This document shows, in pieces, positions 20,892 through 30,760 of a DNA stretch of 64,000 bases. The notes under the pieces were generated by a model. That model had not been told where the DNA came from and made no database searches. It saw nothing but the letters and a program-made list of their open reading frames with translations. The DNA is from Marinomonas colpomeniae. Its GTDB lineage: Bacteria > Pseudomonadota > Gammaproteobacteria > Pseudomonadales > Marinomonadaceae. The position numbers were made by a program, and so were the translations under genes. The stretch spans positions 496,001 to 560,000 of the forward strand of contig NZ_JACYFC010000003.1 in assembly GCF_014803385.1 (NCBI RefSeq). The letters are read 5' to 3'. Numbering within the stretch: position 1 is the first letter of the stretch; each line of letters starts with the position of its first letter.

Positions 20892-21761
20892 ATGTTAAAA
20901 ATACGTCCCGCTATTCTGTCTGCTCTTTTACTGATTTTGTCTCAGTGGACTTTTGCAGTCCAAAATTTTTTAGCAATTCAAACTCAAGCCGTTTTTTCGA
21001 ATGATACGTATTTAGCAGCAGACGAAATAGAAGCTTCGCTACTAGAGCAAGGTCAGGTATATGTTCATCAAGCGGTACTTCAAGACATTCAAGTGCGTTA
21101 TTTTCTAAGTAAATCGAATGATGCACAGACTGTCGGTGTCCGAGGTACTGCTAATTTAACAAACGCCATGCTCGATTTAGATGTTGCCTTGCAACTAGAT
21201 ACGCAATTAAATATCAAACTACATAATGGCTTTTCATCAAGCGCGAAAGCTGTTTATCGTGATATTAAGCCATATCTTGTGGCGGACAAACCTATTCACC
21301 TTACTGGACACAGTTTAGGTGGTGCTATTGCTGTCGTTCTAGCAATGTATTTACAGCAAGATGGTTTTGATGTGACGCAGGTTATTACGTTTGGACAGCC
21401 GAAAGTAACAAACGTAGCAGGTGCGGCTAAATTTACTGAGTTACCTTTAATCAGAGTAGTAACGCCAAATGATATTGTGCCTTTGGTGCCGCCACTGAGT
21501 CCCTTGCAAATAAAAGAGCTAGATATCTATTGGCATATGGGGGTAGAAGTTATTCTTATGGGCAATGGTGAGTACGCAGAAACGAGCGGCGTAAAAAGTG
21601 CTTTGCGAGCGACTAAATTTACAACATCGATACCAAGTGAAAAAAATTTGAATGCACACAAAATGACTACTTATATGACTCTAATTAGCAAGCTGAAAGA
21701 GTCTTCATTAGAAGTGCCTTATGAAATGGAGATTGGGTTCTTTGGTTTTTCGATTAATTAG
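20892..21761 (+). CDS. Secreted class 3 (Rhizopus-type) lipase family protein
   Basis: 289-aa alpha/beta hydrolase with a signal peptide (hydrophobic residues 8-22, ending near TFAVQ). The nucleophile elbow GHSLGGA (serine about residue 140) follows the HNGFSSSAKAVYRDI segment typical of lipase class 3. FGQPKVTN and VVTPNDIVPLVPP carry the expected downstream features, including the likely catalytic Asp in NDIVP. Substrate is unknown. It stands alone between the thi operon and a terminator. Confidence 0.85.
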   Translation: MLKIRPAILSALLLILSQWTFAVQNFLAIQTQAVFSNDTYLAADEIEASLLEQGQVYVHQAVLQDIQVRYFLSKSNDAQTVGVRGTANLTNAMLDLDVALQLDTQLNIKLHNGFSSSAKAVYRDIKPYLVADKPIHLTGHSLGGAIAVVLAMYLQQDGFDVTQVITFGQPKVTNVAGAAKFTELPLIRVVTPNDIVPLVPPLSPLQIKELDIYWHMGVEVILMGNGEYAETSGVKSALRATKFTTSIPSEKNLNAHKMTTYMTLISKLKESSLEVPYEMEIGFFGFSIN

Positions 21762-21779
21762 CCATAAAAATTAAGTCAA

Positions 21780-21818
21780 AAAAAACCAGAGTTCCTTTGT
21801 TAAGGCCTCTGGTTTTTT
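21780..21818. terminator. Bidirectional terminator between lipase gene and aroA
   Basis: AAAAAACCAGAG and CTCTGGTTTTTT arms around a 15-base loop. It serves the convergent genes on both sides. Confidence 0.88.
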
Positions 21819-21858
21819 ATACAACAAAAGACAGTCTCTTTTATTGTGATACACGCTA

Positions 21859-23136
21859 TTAGCTAGCGATAGTATTGAATAGCTCAAAATACGTTGGGAA
21901 GGTTTTTGATGTGCAGCCTGGATCATTGATTGTGACTGGCGTATCGGAAAATGCGACTAAGGAAAAGCACATAGCGATACGATGGTCATTATAGGTATCG
22001 ATAGCGGCATGTTGTAACTTAGCTACAGGCGTCACTGTAATAAAGTCTTCACCTTCAATAACCTCTGCGCCAAGTTTTTTAAGCTCTGTTGCCATTGCGA
22101 ATAAACGGTCTGTTTCTTTTACGCGCCAGTTATATATATTACGAATTGTGGTGGTGCCTTTTGCAAATAGAGCTGTTGTCGCAATGGTCATCGCAGCATC
22201 AGGGATGTGATTCATATCTAAATCAACACCGTTTAATTCGTTATGCTCCGCTTCAATCCATGTTGGGCCATAGGTGATTCTTGCGCCCATTTTGGCAAGA
22301 ACATCAGCAAACTTTACATCTCCTTGAACACTGTCTGAACCCACGCCATGAACCTTTATTTTTCCGCCCGCAATGGCTGCTGCGGCAAGAAAGTAAGATG
22401 CAGAGGATGCGTCGCCTTCTACCATAATCTCGCCTGGACTCTGATAAGTTTGCTGACCTTTAACTAAAAATGCTTGGTAGTTTTGGTTCTCCACTTCCAC
22501 ACCAAATTGTTTCATTACGTGAAGCGTGATGTCGATGTATGGTTTAGATACCAACTCACCATCTACTTTAATAGTTAAATCGCCTTGTGCTAGTGGTGCG
22601 CTCATAAGGATAGCGGTAAGGAATTGGCTGGAAATGTTGCCTTTAATAGAAACCTCACCGCCAGATAAGCCATTTGCTTTAATGTGCAGTGGTGGATAGT
22701 TAGTTTCGCCTTCATAGTTGATGTCTGCACCAAGATCTTTTAGTGCGTCAACGAGGTCGCCAATTGGACGTTCGTGCATACGAGGTTCGCCATGTAAATG
22801 GAACTCACCTTTGCCAAGGCAAAGTGCTGCAGCTAAAGGTCGCATTGCTGTACCAGCATTACCAAGAAATAGGTCGCCAAAATCGGCCTCAATAGGGCCA
22901 TTTAAACCTTTTAAAATACAGGTAGTGCCTTCGTCTTCTAGTGTATAGCTGACACCAAGTTTTTTAAGGCTTTCTAACATGTAACGGATATCGTCACTGT
23001 CTAATAGGTTGGTTATTCTTGTAGTGCCTTTCGCTAATGTTGCTAATAATAAAATGCGATTTGAAAGGCTTTTAGAGCCTGGAATTTGGATCTCCCCTTC
23101 AGCTTTTGAAAGTGGTCCTAATGTAATTGAATTCAT
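21859..23136 (-). CDS. aroA: AroA, EPSP synthase (3-phosphoshikimate 1-carboxyvinyltransferase)
   Basis: Sixth step of the shikimate pathway. At 425 aa from the ATG at 23136 it is class I-like: [19 protein letters not shown] and [20 protein letters not shown] (with the conserved Gly of the PEP site). Further motifs are [17 protein letters not shown] and, near the C-terminus, [11 protein letters not shown] and [17 protein letters not shown] five codons upstream is possible but has no better ribosome site. It is not in the common pheA-aroA-cmk-rpsA cluster here. Confidence 0.96.
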   Translation of the reverse strand: MNSITLGPLSKAEGEIQIPGSKSLSNRILLLATLAKGTTRITNLLDSDDIRYMLESLKKLGVSYTLEDEGTTCILKGLNGPIEADFGDLFLGNAGTAMRPLAAALCLGKGEFHLHGEPRMHERPIGDLVDALKDLGADINYEGETNYPPLHIKANGLSGGEVSIKGNISSQFLTAILMSAPLAQGDLTIKVDGELVSKPYIDITLHVMKQFGVEVENQNYQAFLVKGQQTYQSPGEIMVEGDASSASYFLAAAAIAGGKIKVHGVGSDSVQGDVKFADVLAKMGARITYGPTWIEAEHNELNGVDLDMNHIPDAAMTIATTALFAKGTTTIRNIYNWRVKETDRLFAMATELKKLGAEVIEGEDFITVTPVAKLQHAAIDTYNDHRIAMCFSLVAFSDTPVTINDPGCTSKTFPTYFELFNTIAS

Positions 23137-23283
23137 GATTAAGTCCGTCACAGTAATTTTATGTTTATTGGTTATGAGCTATACGCTGCGAATGCGTTAA
23201 AAAGTATTAAAATTTGTTTTTAAAATATCCGTCTGTAGGTGGTCGCGTCGCTCTGTGATAGAGGTCGGTCTTGAATACTAGAT

Positions 23284-23312
23284 AGTATACATTTGATAAA
23301 GTGTTATGTCAG
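23284..23312 (-). promoter_or_regulatory. Likely sigma-70 promoter of aroA
   Basis: On the minus strand CTGACA and TATACT are separated by exactly 17 bases, each one base from consensus, about 150 bp upstream of the aroA ATG. Confidence 0.65.
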
Positions 23313-23407
23313 TTATCAAGGTACTTGTTGAAAAACATGGAGTGATAAACGATTTTCTGAAGTCTTTTTTGTATCCAGTGTTTTGTCTTTGTTTTTCTTA
23401 GTTGTTA

Positions 23408-23453
23408 AAGAGTGTTGTTTCGTAAGTGCTTGACGAAACAACATTCTTTTTTC
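23408..23453 (+). terminator. Strong terminator-like hairpin with no gene upstream on its strand
   Basis: A 16-bp stem (23408-23423 with 23433-23448, one G-U pair), a 9-base loop and a T tract. It lies 40 bp before the gene at 23495, while the nearest upstream gene (aroA) runs the other way. It may be an attenuator in the leader of the signalling operon or the end of a small RNA. Confidence 0.75.
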
Positions 23454-23494
23454 CTTATACTACCTAAATATTAAAGTATTTAAAGGTGTGTAAA

Positions 23495-24004
23495 ATGAAA
23501 CGAATTTTAATGCTAGGTTTGATTTTTTTAGGAATGGCTTCTTTTTCAAATCTTCAAGCAAAAGAATTGCCTAATCCGACAGGGCGAGTGATTTTAACTG
23601 TTACAGGTGCAATCTCTAATACAAACACGGCTGGTGGCGCTGCCGTGTTCGATCGTCAAATGTTGGTTAATTTAGGGATGACCAGCCTCAAAACAGGAAC
23701 GCCTTGGAGTGAGGGTGTTGATTTGTATGAAGGTCCTTTGTTGAGATCTTTGATTAATGCTGTTGGAGCAAATACAGATACTCTATCTATTACGGCGCTT
23801 AATGATTACGGTGCCTTAGTTCCAGTAAAGGACAGTTTTGATTACGACGTTATCTTAGCCATTGATATGAATGGAGAAGCAATGCGCATTAGAGATAAGG
23901 GCCCGATTTTCGTCCTTTATCCTTTCGACACAGATCCTAACTTAAGCAATGAAGTTATCTACAATCGTTCAGTGTGGCAAATAAAAGCAATCAGTGTTGA
24001 GTAG
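23495..24004 (+). CDS. Periplasmic molybdopterin-oxidoreductase-fold protein, probable sensor partner
   Basis: 169-aa exported protein (signal peptide ending near LQAKE) whose body resembles the sulfite-oxidase-type molybdopterin-binding domain. Supporting segments are DLYEGPLLRSLINAVGA, ITALNDYGALVPV and RDKGPIFVLYPFD. No cysteine is present in the mature part, so the usual Mo-ligating Cys is missing and enzymatic activity is doubtful. ATG 23495 is used, with AAAGG at 23482-23486. It lies six bases before a hybrid histidine kinase and probably works with it as a ligand-binding protein (inference). Confidence 0.7.
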   Translation: MKRILMLGLIFLGMASFSNLQAKELPNPTGRVILTVTGAISNTNTAGGAAVFDRQMLVNLGMTSLKTGTPWSEGVDLYEGPLLRSLINAVGANTDTLSITALNDYGALVPVKDSFDYDVILAIDMNGEAMRIRDKGPIFVLYPFDTDPNLSNEVIYNRSVWQIKAISVE

Positions 24005-24010
24005 AGACTG

Positions 24011-26443
24011 ATGCGTAACCCTCTTATTTCGGCCTCAAAGAACTTAAATGACAAAAAGTCTGCACCAATATTGCTATTGGTCACGCTCGCTATTGTGTTT
24101 ATGTTCGCCTCTATATTGGTTTTCTCTGAACTTGTTCAATATCAGAAAAAAGTCATGTCTGCAGCAGAGGAAGATGCTTTATGGGCATCTTATCAGTTGG
24201 ATAAAGAGTTAATAAAGCTAAGAACCTCTCTTCAATCTCTAGAAGAAAACTATAACGAAGTTAACCTTGAAGAAACCAGAATCCGTTTTGAGATTTTATA
24301 TAGCAGAGTCAATGTTTTAGAAAATGGTAAATTAAAGGTTTTATTTAGTCGGTCATCTAATGCTGTTGATATTTTGAACCACATCCGAGAGGAAGTGGAT
24401 GAGATGGACTCTATCTTATTCTCCACTAATATCGTTGATGTGAATTCACTGTTAAAAGAAAGTAAATCGTTAGTTAATAAAACAGAAAGCTTTATCTTAG
24501 ATGCTCTAGGCACGCGGGCTTTAGAAAAAGAAAAAAATAGACACGACTATCAAAAGTTACTTACTTATTTAGGTGGCCTAATTGGGCTTCTTACTGTCAC
24601 TGTGATGTTTATTGTATATATATTGTTCAGGCAGCTAAAAGTTGTTGAAAGATCTTATGAAAAATCTCGACAACTAACGATTGAATTAGAAGAAGCTGTT
24701 GTCTTCTCTGAACAAGCCTTGAGAGTTAAGTCCGATTTTATTGCCACTATGAGTCATGAAATAAGAACACCTATGAACGCTATTATAGGTTTTAGCTACT
24801 TGTTAATGAGCGGCGATGTTCCTGAGAAATATCGAGATAAAATACACAGCATTCAAAAAGCAGCAGATGGTCTGTTGGTTATTATTAATAGAATCCTAGA
24901 TTTTTCAAAAATTGAATCGGGTAAAGTCGACCTTGAAAATAGTTCTTTTGAGATAGATCGAGTTCTAGAATACGTCTATCAGGTCAATGAAGCCGAAGCT
25001 AAAAACAAAGGGTTAAATTTTCTTGTTTACCGTGATTTTTCCATGGACAATTTTTTAATTGGTGATGAAACGCGTTTACAGCAAGTTCTTATTAATTTAG
25101 TTAGTAATGCCATCAAGTTCACTCAAGTAGGCTCTATTACTGTTCGAGTCTATAAAAGTCATGATAGTGAACTGATTATTGAAGTGAGCGATACAGGCAT
25201 AGGTATTCGAGAGGGCATTGATGTTTTCGATGTCTTTAAGCAAGCAGATAGTAGTACGACAAGAATTTACGGAGGAACAGGTCTTGGGTTAAGTATTACC
25301 CAAAAACTGGTGCACCTTCTTGGTGGTGTTATTTCTTACAAAAGTGAAGAAAACAAAGGAAGCCAATTCACCGTTACTCTTCCTTATTTACCTGACCCAC
25401 AAAAAATATCGCCCGCCGCTGAGACTATCGCTCTAATTAAAGAAGATGCAGTTACTTCTAGTCTTTTAGACGGCTTAAATATGGATCGTTTTTTTACTTT
25501 GGATTCGGAAAATATTTCTACATGTAAAAAAATATTCTTAACAAGCTTGAGTTTTTTTAATTCAAATGCTCGCCTATTTCAACCTAAAGGTAAGCTTTTA
25601 AATGAAACTTTTTTCTTCTTTGATGGGCAAGTTCATTCAGAGGGAGAATCTTCACAGCCAGGTTTAGTCACTCCAAGAAACCTATACCGAAGCTTTGAAG
25701 AGACAAAAATAAAAGCCATAGATGTACGAAAAAACAGATTGTCTTTTAGTAAATCAAATAAGTCTTTTCCATATAGAGGCAAAACAGTTTTACTGGCAGA
25801 AGATAATAAAATTAACGCCAATATAGTGATGGCAATTTTAAATAAGATGAAAGTCTCTGTTGATTGGGTTGAGAATGGTGAAGAAGCATATAAAAAATCC
25901 ACTTCAAATAATTATAATTTAATAATTATGGATATCAGAATGCCAGTAATGGATGGATATCAAGCAAGCGAAAAAATATATTACATGTTAAAGGAAAGGA
26001 AGCCTCCAATCATCGTATTAACGGCAGACGTAATTAATATTAATAAAGATGATTTTAAAAATAGTTTTTTTGATGATGTTTTATATAAACCATTAGACCC
26101 TTATGCATTTATTAAAAAAATGGAATTTTGGTTTGAAAATGAAAGTTTCAATAAGGTTAGTGACATTCCAAGTGACAATGCGCTCAAGATTATAGAGAGC
26201 AGAAATTCTGAATTGGTTTCTGAGTTAGACTCGCTTCAAGGGTTACTTATGGATGGCGATGTTAGTGCTGGAGTCTTGGTTAAAAAACTAATGAATACCT
26301 TTTCAGACTACAGTGGTATTGATTCGATGAAATTGGCAATTGACGATATTGAGAACTATGATTATCAAGATGCACTGATGAAAATTAAACGCTTTAAACG
26401 GGTTCATTGCCATAATGTTGAGAGAGGATTGCTAGTTGATTGA
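24011..26443 (+). CDS. Hybrid sensor histidine kinase
   Basis: 810-aa membrane kinase. TM1 (about 19-41) and TM2 (about 185-207) enclose a helical periplasmic region of about 145 residues. HisKA has H249 in MSHEIRTPMNA. The ATPase domain has DTGIGI (394-399) and GGTGLGL (421-427). A segment of about 470-585 sits where a receiver would be expected but lacks a recognisable phosphoacceptor. A true receiver follows (about 590-710, LLAEDN, D641 in IIMDIRMPVMDG, K in LYKPLD). The C-terminal 100 residues may be an Hpt-like or dimerisation part. It is translationally coupled to the HD-GYP regulator downstream. Confidence 0.9.
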   Translation: MRNPLISASKNLNDKKSAPILLLVTLAIVFMFASILVFSELVQYQKKVMSAAEEDALWASYQLDKELIKLRTSLQSLEENYNEVNLEETRIRFEILYSRVNVLENGKLKVLFSRSSNAVDILNHIREEVDEMDSILFSTNIVDVNSLLKESKSLVNKTESFILDALGTRALEKEKNRHDYQKLLTYLGGLIGLLTVTVMFIVYILFRQLKVVERSYEKSRQLTIELEEAVVFSEQALRVKSDFIATMSHEIRTPMNAIIGFSYLLMSGDVPEKYRDKIHSIQKAADGLLVIINRILDFSKIESGKVDLENSSFEIDRVLEYVYQVNEAEAKNKGLNFLVYRDFSMDNFLIGDETRLQQVLINLVSNAIKFTQVGSITVRVYKSHDSELIIEVSDTGIGIREGIDVFDVFKQADSSTTRIYGGTGLGLSITQKLVHLLGGVISYKSEENKGSQFTVTLPYLPDPQKISPAAETIALIKEDAVTSSLLDGLNMDRFFTLDSENISTCKKIFLTSLSFFNSNARLFQPKGKLLNETFFFFDGQVHSEGESSQPGLVTPRNLYRSFEETKIKAIDVRKNRLSFSKSNKSFPYRGKTVLLAEDNKINANIVMAILNKMKVSVDWVENGEEAYKKSTSNNYNLIIMDIRMPVMDGYQASEKIYYMLKERKPPIIVLTADVININKDDFKNSFFDDVLYKPLDPYAFIKKMEFWFENESFNKVSDIPSDNALKIIESRNSELVSELDSLQGLLMDGDVSAGVLVKKLMNTFSDYSGIDSMKLAIDDIENYDYQDALMKIKRFKRVHCHNVERGLLVD

Positions 26444-27491
26444 TTCAGTAGTAGAGGTTGAAAAATTGGTTTATCAGCGTAAAAGTGTACTTATTGTTGA
26501 TGATATGCCTGAAAATATCGATCTGCTTAAAGATATTCTTTCAGAGCATTATCAAGTTCAAATTGCAAAGTCTGGTCGAGTTGCTTTGGATATTATTGAT
26601 CGGCGTTTACCTGATATTATTTTGTTAGATATCATGATGCCTGATATGAATGGCTTTGAAGTATGTAAGAGGTTAAAGGCAAACCCTATAACTGAAGACA
26701 TCCCCGTGGTTTTCTTAACGGCTGTTACAGAAGCAAAGCATGAGCAAGAAGGGTTTAATGTTGGTTGTGTTGATTTTATAACTAAGCCAATTACGCCATT
26801 AACAACTCTCGCTAGAGTGTCAACGCATTTGAAATTGGCTGAAAATAACCAACGAAATAAACTGATTATCGAACGTAGAACAAAAGAGCTAGATGAAGCG
26901 CTGCAATCTACTATTGGTATGCTTGGGGAAGTGGGTCAATTTAATGACTCAGATACAGGTGTTCATATGTGGCGAATGGCGGATTACAGTGCTGCTTTAG
27001 CAAGAGCAATTGGCTGGGATGATAAGCAAGTGAAGTTACTTAAGCTTGCTGCGCCAATGCACGACACTGGCAAAGTTGGGATTCCGCATTCTATTTTAAA
27101 ATCTCCTAATAAGTTAACAGATGCCGAATGGGAAGTAATGCGCCAGCATCCAGCCATAGGGCATCAAATACTTGAAAAGGGTGGTTCTCCTTTATTTCAA
27201 TTGGCAGCTGAAATCGCACTTGCGCATCATGAGAAATGGGATGGTTCTGGTTACCCGTCAGGCTTGTCTGGTAAAGAAATTCCAGAATCAGCTCGAATTG
27301 TAGCGCTTGCTGATGTTTTTGATGCTCTTACAATGGAGCGAGCTTACAAGAAAAGCTGGACGATAAAAGAGGCGTTTGGGCATATAAAGCAGGATGCCAA
27401 TAAACATTTTGATCCTGACTTAGTAGACAGCTTCTTATCGATTGAAGATGAAGTACGAGATATCAAAGCAAAATGGAGTGCGGCTATTTAA
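26436..27491 (+). CDS. Response regulator with HD-GYP domain, probable c-di-GMP phosphodiesterase
   Basis: 351-aa cytoplasmic protein. It has an N-terminal receiver (about 16-130, D65 in [14 protein letters not shown] in FITKPITP), then a short coiled linker, then an HD-GYP domain (about 155-345). The domain shows HD at 209-210 ([10 protein letters not shown]), an [13 protein letters not shown] motif (GYP at 272-274) and [16 protein letters not shown]. All catalytic residues expected of an active HD-GYP phosphodiesterase appear present. TTG start; its 5' end overlaps the kinase gene by eight bases, and its 3' end overlaps the convergent ychJ by eight bases. Confidence 0.92.
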   Translation: MIDSVVEVEKLVYQRKSVLIVDDMPENIDLLKDILSEHYQVQIAKSGRVALDIIDRRLPDIILLDIMMPDMNGFEVCKRLKANPITEDIPVVFLTAVTEAKHEQEGFNVGCVDFITKPITPLTTLARVSTHLKLAENNQRNKLIIERRTKELDEALQSTIGMLGEVGQFNDSDTGVHMWRMADYSAALARAIGWDDKQVKLLKLAAPMHDTGKVGIPHSILKSPNKLTDAEWEVMRQHPAIGHQILEKGGSPLFQLAAEIALAHHEKWDGSGYPSGLSGKEIPESARIVALADVFDALTMERAYKKSWTIKEAFGHIKQDANKHFDPDLVDSFLSIEDEVRDIKAKWSAAI

Positions 27492-27993
27492 CCGCACAGC
27501 ATTTTTTGTATTTTTTACCTGATCCGCACAAGCATGGATCATTTCGACCAATTTTCATTGCATCGGAATTAACAAGTGGTGTGTTTTTTTCTACTTCGTG
27601 TTCGCCTGAAATATAGAACCATTCTTTTTTTACTTTCTTGAAAACAGAGCGCTCACTTAAACGTCCTATGTGTTTCCCTTCTTTGAAATGTGCGGAAAAA
27701 GAAACCATGCCTTTTTTGTCTTTTTCTAGACCTTCTTCGGTTTCATTTATTTCTAGTTTGATCCATTGTGTGTGCGCATTGCTGGCTTCTATATCAGCCG
27801 CAGCTTGTTTAGGGTCTTCTTTTAGTTTTTGCGTAATGGCAATGTAGTTAAAATCACCAATCGCAAAAGCGGTATAACGAGAACGCATTAATATTTCTGC
27901 TGTTGGTGCAGTACCTGGATTGTTGTGATACATACCACAACACATCTCATAAGGGCTTCCCGTTCCACATGGGCAGTTTACTGGGGTTGGCAT
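27484..27993 (-). CDS. ychJ: YchJ-like protein with two SEC-C zinc motifs
   Basis: 169-aa member of the YchJ family: an N-terminal SEC-C motif ([14 protein letters not shown]), a middle NTF2-like domain ([15 protein letters not shown] to the AHFKEG region) and a C-terminal SEC-C motif ([17 protein letters not shown]). Zinc binding by the Cys clusters is expected, but the biological role is unknown. It converges on the HD-GYP gene with overlapping stops. Confidence 0.9.
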   Translation of the reverse strand: MPTPVNCPCGTGSPYEMCCGMYHNNPGTAPTAEILMRSRYTAFAIGDFNYIAITQKLKEDPKQAAADIEASNAHTQWIKLEINETEEGLEKDKKGMVSFSAHFKEGKHIGRLSERSVFKKVKKEWFYISGEHEVEKNTPLVNSDAMKIGRNDPCLCGSGKKYKKCCAVK

Positions 27994-28086
27994 GGATCAA
28001 CTCCTCTCATCACCAAATACACTTTAACAAATCGACTTCAAGGTGCGTATAATACCTTTTTATTCAACGGCTAACAGGAATTATTT

Positions 28087-29541
28087 GTGACCTCATCGGG
28101 CCCAACTTCGTTTTTTTGGTTTGATTTTGAAACAACTGGAGTAGATCCAGCAAAAGATCGTCCTATGCAATTTGCAGGAATTAGAACAGATCTTAATTTT
28201 AATCCTATTGGCGAACCTGTTATGTTCTATTGTCGGTTGGCTGAAGACGTTCTTCCCCAACCAGACGCATGTTTGCTAACGGGTATTAGCCCGCAAGATG
28301 CGAATCGCGAAGGTTTGTGCGAAGCGGAATTTATGCAAACGGTAGAAGCTGAACTCTCTTTACCGGGTACTTGTGCTCTAGGTTACAACTCTATTCGTTT
28401 TGATGATGAAGTGGTACGTCATGGTTTTTATCGTAACTTTATTGACCCTTATGCCCGAGAGTGGCAGAACAACTGTTCACGCTGGGACATTATTGATCTA
28501 GTTCGTATGACTTATGCTATGCGCCCAGAAGGTATTGTTTGGCCTAAAAACGAAGACGGTCAAGTCTCAATGAAACTTGAGGCCTTAACAAAAGCGAATG
28601 ATATTGCCCATGAGCAAGCCCATGATGCGCTTTCTGATGTATACGGCACCATTGAAATTGCTAAATTGATTCATGAAAAGCAGCCTAAGTTATTTAATTA
28701 TTATCTTAAAATGCGTCAAAAGCATGAACTTCAACAATTCATCGATCCTGTCCGTTTAAAGCCTTTCTTACATATTTCTGGAATGTTTGGCCAAGCAAAA
28801 CATTACGCAGCTTTTGTTGTACCTATTGTGCCTCACCCTACCAATAAAAATGGTGTGATAGTGTTCGATCTAATGGCAGATGCTCAGCCATTAATTGACT
28901 TGAGCGTAGAAGAAATTCGTCATCGGGTCTTTACTCGTCAAGACGAGCTGGGTGATGTAGAGCGATTGCCATTAAAGGTGATTCATTACAACAAATCACC
29001 TGCAATTGCTCCTGCCACTTTTCTTAAAGACGCAGAAGTCGCTAAACGCCTTGAGTTAGATGGCGACGTTTGTCGTCATAATCTTGCCATTATAAAAAGT
29101 TATACTGGTTTGGCTGCGAAACTGAGTGATGTTTTTATACAAGAAGATCGCCCAATATTAAAAGACCCTGATTTAATGCTATACGCGGGTGGTTTCTTCT
29201 CACGTGAGGACAAATCCAGAATGGAGACAATTCGAACTACGCCTGAAAATGCATTATCTGAATTGGCAATGTCATTTGATGATCGTCGTTTACCTGAAAT
29301 GTTGATGCGTTATATTGGTCGAAATTATCCTGACCAGTTAAACGAACAGCAGAGAATGGAATGGGAAGAATATCGTCAAGTACGACTAATTGAAAAAGAC
29401 GGAGGAGGTTCTATTAATATGGATCAATATTTTGAACGATTAAATCAACTCGCTCAAACGCCTGATTTTCCACCTGCTAAGCAAGTTATGCTACAAGATT
29501 TAGCAGATTATGCTCAAAGCATTTACCCGATAGCATTATAA
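28087..29541 (+). CDS. sbcB: Exonuclease I (SbcB)
   Basis: 3'-5' exonuclease on single-stranded DNA, used in recombination and mismatch repair. 484 aa. The DEDD catalytic core begins with WFDFETTGVDP (D13, E15), with ALGYNSIRFDDEVVRHGFYR and the HDALSDVYGTIEIAK motif, followed by the SH3-like and helical extensions of ExoI (region around FFSREDK). GTG start, 94 bp from the divergent ychJ. The AI-2E-type gene follows 9 bp later. Confidence 0.95.
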   Translation: MTSSGPTSFFWFDFETTGVDPAKDRPMQFAGIRTDLNFNPIGEPVMFYCRLAEDVLPQPDACLLTGISPQDANREGLCEAEFMQTVEAELSLPGTCALGYNSIRFDDEVVRHGFYRNFIDPYAREWQNNCSRWDIIDLVRMTYAMRPEGIVWPKNEDGQVSMKLEALTKANDIAHEQAHDALSDVYGTIEIAKLIHEKQPKLFNYYLKMRQKHELQQFIDPVRLKPFLHISGMFGQAKHYAAFVVPIVPHPTNKNGVIVFDLMADAQPLIDLSVEEIRHRVFTRQDELGDVERLPLKVIHYNKSPAIAPATFLKDAEVAKRLELDGDVCRHNLAIIKSYTGLAAKLSDVFIQEDRPILKDPDLMLYAGGFFSREDKSRMETIRTTPENALSELAMSFDDRRLPEMLMRYIGRNYPDQLNEQQRMEWEEYRQVRLIEKDGGGSINMDQYFERLNQLAQTPDFPPAKQVMLQDLADYAQSIYPIAL

Positions 29542-29550
29542 GGAATTGAT

Positions 29551-30585
29551 ATGAGTGAACAGCATAAAGGCGTCCATTGGCTGGTTGGTTTTGCTGCTTT
29601 TATAATTATTATTGCAGGGTTAAAAGCCGCATCTCAAATTGTGGTGCCTTTAATGTTGTCCATATTTATTGCCATTATTTGTGCACCTGCTATGTCTACT
29701 TTACGCCGACGTAAAGTACCGACTTGGTTGTCTATTATTTTAGTCGTCTTGTTGATATTGATTGGGGTTGGCTCTCTCGCTGTGTTGGTTGGCGCTTCTT
29801 TGGACAGCTTCTCTAGTCAGCTTCCAAATTATAAACTACGATTTGCCGAAGAAATGTCTAACCTGATTGCGACACTTAATGGATTTGGTTTACAAATTTC
29901 TTATGACCAAGTGAAAGGTTATGTGGACCCGTCAGCTCTAATGCAGATGGTAGCGAATGCGTTGAGAGGAATAGGGAGTGCATTGACCAATCTTATTTTA
30001 GTGGTGATGATTGTCATCTTTATTTTATTTGAAGCCGTCGAATTACCTAAAAAACTGTCTTTAGCACTCACCGATGCGTCCCAGTCAATGGGCCACTTTA
30101 ACTCCTTTATCAAATCCGTTAACCGCTACTTAGTCATTAAAACACTGGTAAGTATATTAACAGGTGTATTAATCACGGTTTGGTTGTGGATATTGGGTGT
30201 TGATTTCCCTATCTTATGGGGCGTAAGTGCCTTCTTGTTGAATTTCGTACCAAACATTGGATCAATTATTGCTGCGGTTCCGGCTGTATTGTTAGCTTTT
30301 GTTCAACTTGGTAGTTTGTCGGCCGGATTGACTGCCGCAGGTTTTGTTTTTGTGAATTTAGTCGTGGGTAACGTGATTGAACCCCGTTACATGGGGCGGG
30401 GGTTAGGGTTATCTACTCTGGTCGTTTTCCTTTCTTTATTGTTATGGGGCTGGGTATTTGGCCCTGTTGGTATGCTGCTTTCTATTCCTCTTACTATTAT
30501 TGTAAAGCTAGCGCTTGAGGCAAATCCAAAAACTCAGTGGTTGGCGATTATGATTGATTCTGAAACGGACGTTTCTAAGCGTTAA
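29551..30585 (+). CDS. AI-2E/PerM-family transporter
   Basis: 344-aa membrane protein of the AI-2 exporter-like family with about eight predicted segments in the usual layout: an N-terminal block (about 10-85), a soluble amphipathic part (90-140), then the conserved C-terminal half with NFVPNIGSIIAAVPAVLLAF and NVIEPRYMGRGLGLSTL. Family members export quorum signals or exchange Na+/H+; the substrate here is unknown. It is probably co-transcribed with sbcB. Confidence 0.88.
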   Translation: MSEQHKGVHWLVGFAAFIIIIAGLKAASQIVVPLMLSIFIAIICAPAMSTLRRRKVPTWLSIILVVLLILIGVGSLAVLVGASLDSFSSQLPNYKLRFAEEMSNLIATLNGFGLQISYDQVKGYVDPSALMQMVANALRGIGSALTNLILVVMIVIFILFEAVELPKKLSLALTDASQSMGHFNSFIKSVNRYLVIKTLVSILTGVLITVWLWILGVDFPILWGVSAFLLNFVPNIGSIIAAVPAVLLAFVQLGSLSAGLTAAGFVFVNLVVGNVIEPRYMGRGLGLSTLVVFLSLLLWGWVFGPVGMLLSIPLTIIVKLALEANPKTQWLAIMIDSETDVSKR

Positions 30586-30602
30586 TCTAATTGAGAATGC
30601 AC

Positions 30603-30642
30603 AAGCCAGCACGATCTTATTCTCGATCTTGCTGGCTTTTTT
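30603..30642 (+). terminator. Terminator after the AI-2E-type gene
   Basis: AAGCCAGC / GCTGGCTT outer stem with an inner GATC pairing and a T run. Confidence 0.85.
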
Positions 30643-30760
30643 GTCTTTATTCGCATATACTTCGCCATCGGATTTTCGTCCGACGGATTCTAGGGAATTT
30701 TATTAAGGCATGTAAATGATTACAGGCCTTATACTCATTTAAAAAAAGGTACTAATTTAC

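Noticed and set aside
23294..23319. TTGATAA/TTATCAA inverted repeat over the aroA promoter as an operator
   Set aside because: The arms are short and AT-rich and 12 bases apart; chance occurrence is likely and no regulator is indicated.
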